In this document: positions 22,791 to 26,749 of the stretch, piece after piece
Position numbering within the stretch: the first letter of the stretch is position 1
Layout of the letters: each line of letters starts with the position of its first letter
Source: an uncultured Clostridia bacterium
GTDB lineage: Bacteria; Bacillota; Clostridia; Oscillospirales; Acutalibacteraceae
Assembly (NCBI GenBank): GCA_937896885.1
Contig: CALBNX010000070.1
Span: 1-26,749 of the forward strand
Direction: 5' to 3'
Length of the DNA stretch: 26,749 nucleotides
The notes under the pieces: model-generated
What the model was told of the DNA's origin: nothing
Seen by the model: only the letters and a program-made list of their open reading frames with translations
The model's database searches: none
Program-made: the position numbers and the translations under genes

Positions 22791-24014
22791 ATGAAAAATC
22801 TCAAAAAAGTTCTTGCAGTAGTTATGGCTATTGCACTTGTCGTTACATGCTTTGCTGCTTGTGGCGATAACAAACAAGATGAACCTGATGTAAAGGCAGT
22901 AAAAGCAGCTCTTATCTGCTTACACGGTGATTCATCAACTTATGACAAGAACTTCATCGATGCTTTCAAACAAGCTTGTGCAAACAAAGGTCTCACAGCT
23001 GATGATTACACAATTGTTACTGACATTGCTGAAGGAACTGCATGCTATGACCAGGCAGCTGACTTAGCAGAAACATACGACCTTATCTTTGCTGACTCAT
23101 TCGGTCATGAACCTTACATGATTCAGGCAGCTAAAGAATTCCCAGAAGTTGAGTTCTGCCACGCAACAGGTACAAGAGCTCATACAGAAAAACTTGCTAA
23201 CTTCCACAATGCATTTGCTTCAATCTATGAAGGCAGATACCTTGCTGGTGTTGCAGCAGGCATGAAGCTTGTTGAACTTTATGGTGACGCTGAAGGTAAA
23301 GTTTCTGACGAAAATGCAAAAATCGGTTATGTTGGTGCTTTCCCATATGCTGAAGTTATTTCAGGTTACACATCATTCTACCTTGGTGTTAAATCAATTG
23401 TAGAAAATGTTAAAATGGAAGTTCGCTATACAAACTCATGGTATGATGAAGCAGCTGAAAAGACAACAGCTCTTGCACTCATCGACAATGGTTGTAAATT
23501 GATTTCACAGCACGCTGACTCTTGGGGCGCTCCAACAGCTTGTGAAGAAAGAAATATTCCTAACGTATCTTACAACGGTTCAACTGTTGAAAAATGTCCA
23601 AACACATTCATTATTGCTTCAAGAATCAACTGGACTCCATATTTTGAGTACATTATTGATTGCGTTCAAAACGACAAGGCAATTGACACTGACTGGACAG
23701 GCACAATCGCAACAGGTTCTGTAGAAATTACAGCTCTTGGAACTGCTGCTGCAAAGGGTACACAGGAAAAACTTGATGCTGTTAAAGCAGGCCTTAAAGA
23801 TGGAACAATTAAAGTATTTGACTGCTCAACATTCACAGTTGATGGCAAACCATTAACATCATTTGTTGCTGACGTTGACGACGCAGGTGACTTTGTTCCT
23901 GAAACAGAAGTTGTTGAAAAAGCTGGCGACATTACTTTTGTAAATGAAAGTGCAAAGCGTTCAGCTCCTTACTTCAATATTATTATTGATGGTATTACAG
24001 CTATTACTGAATAA
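22791..24014 (+). CDS. BMP-family nucleoside-binding lipoprotein
   Basis: 407-residue surface lipoprotein of the BMP/PnrA family, which binds purine nucleosides or related ligands for an ABC importer. The signal peptide ends in FAAC with Cys24 lipidated. Mature features are DLIFADSFGHEPY, ATGTRAHTEKLANF, the EGRYLAGVAAGMK helix, IGYVGAFPYAEVISG and the ligand-site region SQHADSWGAP. GGAGAG precedes the ATG. Codon choice is more C-ending and regular than in neighbouring genes (TTC, AAC, ACA, GCT), as expected for a very highly expressed protein. A GC-rich hairpin follows before the ATPase gene. Purine nucleoside is the likely ligand given xpt upstream, but it is not proven. Confidence 0.92.
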   Translation: MKNLKKVLAVVMAIALVVTCFAACGDNKQDEPDVKAVKAALICLHGDSSTYDKNFIDAFKQACANKGLTADDYTIVTDIAEGTACYDQAADLAETYDLIFADSFGHEPYMIQAAKEFPEVEFCHATGTRAHTEKLANFHNAFASIYEGRYLAGVAAGMKLVELYGDAEGKVSDENAKIGYVGAFPYAEVISGYTSFYLGVKSIVENVKMEVRYTNSWYDEAAEKTTALALIDNGCKLISQHADSWGAPTACEERNIPNVSYNGSTVEKCPNTFIIASRINWTPYFEYIIDCVQNDKAIDTDWTGTIATGSVEITALGTAAAKGTQEKLDAVKAGLKDGTIKVFDCSTFTVDGKPLTSFVADVDDAGDFVPETEVVEKAGDITFVNESAKRSAPYFNIIIDGITAITE

Positions 24015-24046
24015 TTTATTTTAATGTTATTCTTATTTAATTAACG

Positions 24047-24080
24047 AGAAAGGCGAAGCACAACAACTTCGCCTTTCTTG
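24047..24080 (+). terminator. Intercistronic hairpin after the nucleoside-binding protein gene
   Basis: AGAAAGGCGAAG (24047-24058), loop CACAACAA, CTTCGCCTTTCT (24067-24078): a perfect 12-bp stem with only a two-T tail. It is more likely a partial terminator or 3' stabiliser than a full stop, since the ATPase gene 45 bases on has no clear promoter. Confidence 0.6.
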
Positions 24081-24125
24081 AATGATTGGCAAAATAAAAA
24101 TCCTTTATTATTTAAGGAGTTTCTT

Positions 24126-25832
24126 ATGAATAAAACTGTTGTTCTACAATTAAAAAATATTACTAAAAAGTTCGGGACTAAAGTTATTGCTAACAATAAT
24201 GTCAGCTTAGATGTATATAAAGGTGAAATTCTTTCAATTCTCGGTGAAAATGGTTGCGGTAAAACAACCCTTATGAATATGGTTGCAGGAATTTATTATC
24301 CTGATTCCGGTAAAATTCTTATTAATGGCGAAGAAGTTATAATTCGCTCCCCTCGTGATGCCTTTGACCACAAAATCGGTATGATTCACCAGCACTTTAA
24401 GTTAATTGATATTTTTAGTGCGGCACAAAATGTTGCGTTGGGTGTCGAAGGTGAAAAATTTAATCTTAAAGAAGTAAATAACCGTATTAAAGAAATGGCA
24501 AAAAAATACGGATTCAATATAAATCTTGACAAAAAAATCTATGAAATGTCTGTTTCAGAAAAGCAAACTGTTGAAATTTTAAAAGTTTTATACAGAGGTG
24601 CTGATATCCTTATATTAGATGAGCCTACAGCAGTTTTAACTCCACAAGAAATAAGAAGTTTATTCAAGGTTTTAAGTGCAATGAGAGATGATGGTAAATC
24701 AATAATCATCATTACACATAAGTTAAATGAAGTTATGGAAATCTCTGATAGAGTTACTGTTTTGCGCAAGGGTGACCATATTGCTACGGTAAATACTTCA
24801 GAAACATCTGAAAAAGAACTTACTGAAATGATGGTTGGCGAAAAAATTGACCTAAACATTAACCGTACTGAACCTGTTGATAGCAAATTAAGACTTTCAG
24901 TTTCAGGTTTAACGGTAAAAAATCCTGATGGTTATAATGTGGTTGATAATGTTTCTTTCGAGGCTTTCAGCGGTGAAATTCTTGGTATTGCAGGTATTGC
25001 AGGTAGCGGTCAAAAGGAATTACTTGAAGCGATAGCCGGACTTAATAAATATGAAAGTGGCACATTGACTTATTATCATCCAAAAAAAGACAAGCCTGTT
25101 TCGTTTTTCCACAAAACATATAAACGTGTTATGGAACTTGCACGTGAAAACGCATTTATGGATGAAAAAGGAAATGACATCGACTTTGCAAAGTTATCTA
25201 AAAAAGAAATTAGAGAGCTTGTAAATAATGAAAAAATTATTTTCAAAGAAGATGAAGTCATCGACCTGAAAGATAAATCTACAAGAGAAATCCGTGAGCT
25301 TGGTATTCGCCTTTCATTTGTTCCAGAGGACAGACTTGGAATGGGTCTTGTTGGCAATATGGATATTGTTGATAATATGATGCTTCGTAGTTATCGTAAA
25401 GGTAAATCAGTTTTTCTTGATAGAAAACGACCACAAACGCTTGCTGACAGAATTATTAACGACTTAAAAGTAAATACACCTGATTCACATACTGCTGTAA
25501 GAAAGTTATCTGGCGGTAATGTTCAAAAAGTGCTGGTTGGTCGTGAAATCGCTTCTTCTCCCGCGCTTTTGATGACTGCCTACCCTGTTCGTGGTCTTGA
25601 TATTAACTCATCATACACTATATATAATCTTCTTAACGAACAGAAACAAAAAGGTGTTTCCGTAATTTTTGTTGGTGAGGATTTAGATGTCTTGATGGCA
25701 CTTAGTGATAGAATTTTAGTTTTAAGTGGTGGCAAGGTTTCGGGTATTGTTGATGCAAGAACAACAACAAAGGAAGAAATCGGTCTTCTTATGACAAAGA
25801 CCGATTTTGATGAAGATAAAAAGGAGGTATGA
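24126..25832 (+). CDS. Nucleoside ABC transporter ATPase with two ABC domains
   Basis: 568-residue duplicated ATPase for a BMP-type nucleoside importer. First domain: Walker A GENGCGKTT (40-48), Q-loop MIHQHF (86-91), signature MSVSEKQ (141-147), Walker B ILILDEP (161-167). Second domain: degenerate Walker A GIAGSGQKE (290-298), signature LSGGNVQ (461-467), Walker B-like LLMTAYPVRGLD (481-492). The degenerate second site is normal for this family. Residues about 322-385 are an extra segment of some 60 residues between the second Walker A and FVPEDR (398-403), which makes the protein longer than the usual 510. ATG at 24126 is six bases after AAGGAG; an upstream in-frame ATG overlaps the hairpin and is rejected. 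The last codons (AAG GAG GTA TGA) form the permease ribosome site. Confidence 0.93.
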   Translation: MNKTVVLQLKNITKKFGTKVIANNNVSLDVYKGEILSILGENGCGKTTLMNMVAGIYYPDSGKILINGEEVIIRSPRDAFDHKIGMIHQHFKLIDIFSAAQNVALGVEGEKFNLKEVNNRIKEMAKKYGFNINLDKKIYEMSVSEKQTVEILKVLYRGADILILDEPTAVLTPQEIRSLFKVLSAMRDDGKSIIIITHKLNEVMEISDRVTVLRKGDHIATVNTSETSEKELTEMMVGEKIDLNINRTEPVDSKLRLSVSGLTVKNPDGYNVVDNVSFEAFSGEILGIAGIAGSGQKELLEAIAGLNKYESGTLTYYHPKKDKPVSFFHKTYKRVMELARENAFMDEKGNDIDFAKLSKKEIRELVNNEKIIFKEDEVIDLKDKSTREIRELGIRLSFVPEDRLGMGLVGNMDIVDNMMLRSYRKGKSVFLDRKRPQTLADRIINDLKVNTPDSHTAVRKLSGGNVQKVLVGREIASSPALLMTAYPVRGLDINSSYTIYNLLNEQKQKGVSVIFVGEDLDVLMALSDRILVLSGGKVSGIVDARTTTKEEIGLLMTKTDFDEDKKEV

Positions 25833-25862
25833 AAATGAAGCTTGGAAAGAAAAAATTTGAGC
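25833..25862. other. Abrupt base-composition boundary
   Basis: Before about 25,840 hand-counted lines have 33-38% GC; from about 25,860 they have 53-55%. The change falls within the first ten codons of the permease gene, beside a conserved ribosome site and start region, with no repeat, tRNA or mobile element at the border. Confidence 0.75.
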
Positions 25863-26749
25863 TCCCGTTTCACGTGATCAAAAGAAGCGAGATACCTCTT
25901 TGGAAGGCTATGCTCTTCCGCGTGATCGCGGTCGTGGCGGCACTTCTTCTTTGCTCTGTTCTCGGAATATTTATGATCGACGCAAACCCGTTCAAATTTA
26001 TTGCGACGATGTTTGACGGCGCCTTCGGAACGAGCGCGAGAGTCTGGGCGTTTGCTAAGGATGCCGCGGTGCTTCTTTGCATTGCTCTCGCTATAACTCC
26101 CGCCTTCAAGATGCGCTTCTGGAATATCGGAGCAGAGGGACAGACTCTGATAGGCGCGCTTGCCGCCGTTGCGGTTATCATTTACGGAAAAGGTCTTCCC
26201 GAGTGGCTCTTGATCGCGCTTATGCTTGTGGCGGCGCTCGTCGTTGGAGCTATCTGGGGCGGTATCCCTGCCGTATTCAAGGCGATCTGGGGAACTAACG
26301 AGACGCTCTTCACTCTTATGATGAATTACGTCGCGACGGGTCTTGTCGCGTATTTCCTTCTCGTCTGGACTCCCAGCGGCTCGAGCGTTCTCGGAAGTCT
26401 GGATCAGGGACACCTTCCGATTCTGGGGCATGAGAATCTGCTCGTTATTCTTCTTGTTCTCTTGCTTACGGTCGGTGTATTCGTTTATCAGCAGTACACT
26501 AAGCAGGGCTACGAGATATCGGTCGTCGGCGAATCCGAGAATACCGCGAATTATATCGGTATCAACGTAAAGAAGGTGATCATCCGCACGATGCTTATAT
26601 CGGGCGCTATCTGCGGCTTCGTCGGTATGTTCCTTGTTGCGAATGGTTCATGTACCATCACGGAAAATATCGTTGCGGGTAGAGGCTTTACCGCCATTCT
26701 GATTTCCTGGCTTACTAAATTCAATCCCCTTATTATGGCGCTGACCTCT
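25835..26749 (+). CDS. Nucleoside ABC transporter permease (partial, runs off window)
   Basis: The frame stays open for 305 codons from ATG 25835 to the window edge. The product is a polytopic membrane protein of the branched-chain/ribose-type permease family used with BMP-type nucleoside ATPases. Visible landmarks are PAFKMRFWNIGAEGQTLIGA, IWGTNETLFTLMMNYV, KQGYEISVVGESENTANYIG and TAILISWLTKFNPLIMAL near the cut end. GGAGG lies seven bases before the ATG; another ATG at 25829 is too close to it. Base composition and codons differ sharply from every other gene here (about 54% GC, rich in GCG, CTC, ATC, CGC, TCG). The function fits the operon; the origin of the DNA is in doubt. Confidence 0.9.
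   Translation, partial: MKLGKKKFELPFHVIKRSEIPLWKAMLFRVIAVVAALLLCSVLGIFMIDANPFKFIATMFDGAFGTSARVWAFAKDAAVLLCIALAITPAFKMRFWNIGAEGQTLIGALAAVAVIIYGKGLPEWLLIALMLVAALVVGAIWGGIPAVFKAIWGTNETLFTLMMNYVATGLVAYFLLVWTPSGSSVLGSLDQGHLPILGHENLLVILLVLLLTVGVFVYQQYTKQGYEISVVGESENTANYIGINVKKVIIRTMLISGAICGFVGMFLVANGSCTITENIVAGRGFTAILISWLTKFNPLIMALTS

Noticed and set aside
24126..25832. Inactivated second ABC domain as a sign of gene decay
   Set aside because: A degenerate second Walker A is normal for double-domain nucleoside and ribose ATPases, and the rest of the frame is intact.
25833..25862. Mobile-element or genomic-island border at the composition break
   Set aside because: No direct or inverted repeat, tRNA, integrase or transposase was seen at the border, and the operon continues in frame, so an assembly chimera or gene replacement explains it better.
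25580..26431. Long antisense open frame of 283 codons over the ATPase end and the permease
   Set aside because: The product is a low-complexity, Arg/Ser-rich sequence with no domain, and it lies wholly opposite two well-supported genes. GC-rich codons of the permease remove stop codons on the other strand.

Overview
The window looks like the chromosome of a low-GC, probably anaerobic and spore-forming Clostridia-type Bacillota, most likely a gut commensal. The evidence is AT-rich DNA (about one third GC in lines counted by hand), strong AGGAGG-type ribosome binding sites, several TTG and GTG starts, many perfect-spacing sigma-A promoters, a cotJABC spore-coat operon, and maltodextrin and nucleoside ABC systems. 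I cannot name the species. Gene density is high and no intergenic gap reaches 300 bases. No CRISPR array, transposase, integrase, prophage or origin was seen.

Layout. 1-2,175: the 3' part of tRNA-Leu(UAG) and its terminator, an XRE regulator with a four-helix membrane domain, and a CapA-like protein. 2,179-4,103 (minus): an amidase-domain protein behind a sodium:alanine symporter gene, separated by a hairpin that holds the amidase Shine-Dalgarno. 4,131-4,830: divergent promoters, tRNA-Ser(GGA) and a small unknown protein. 4,839-6,561 (minus): the small and large subunits of aconitase X. 6,688-7,746 (minus): cotJABC.

7,869-11,951 (plus): a single-pass membrane protein with a C-terminal cysteine motif, tightly followed by deoC-deoB-cdd-pdp, a pathway for pyrimidine (deoxy)nucleoside breakdown. 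11,967-13,779 (minus): Nudix hydrolase, biotin protein ligase without an HTH domain, and BioY. 13,871-21,983 (minus): a maltodextrin operon (lipoprotein binding protein, two permeases, MsmX/UgpC-type ATPase, MalQ, GlgP) for uptake followed by rearrangement and phosphorolysis to glucose-1-phosphate.

22,152-26,749 (plus): xpt (xanthine phosphoribosyltransferase), a BMP-family nucleoside-binding lipoprotein, a double-domain ABC ATPase, and the start of a permease cut by the window edge. This is a purine or nucleoside uptake and salvage operon. The permease is the main anomaly: right at its start codon the DNA changes from about 35% to about 54% GC with a completely different codon choice, although the reading frame and operon logic continue. 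It is either a contig chimera or a sharply bounded gene replacement.

No clearly new system was found. The best leads are the compositional break at about 25,840, the membrane/cysteine protein coupled to deoC, the split aconitase X pair without pathway partners, and several hairpins or promoters nested in neighbouring elements. All calls come from reading the sequence; no database search was run.
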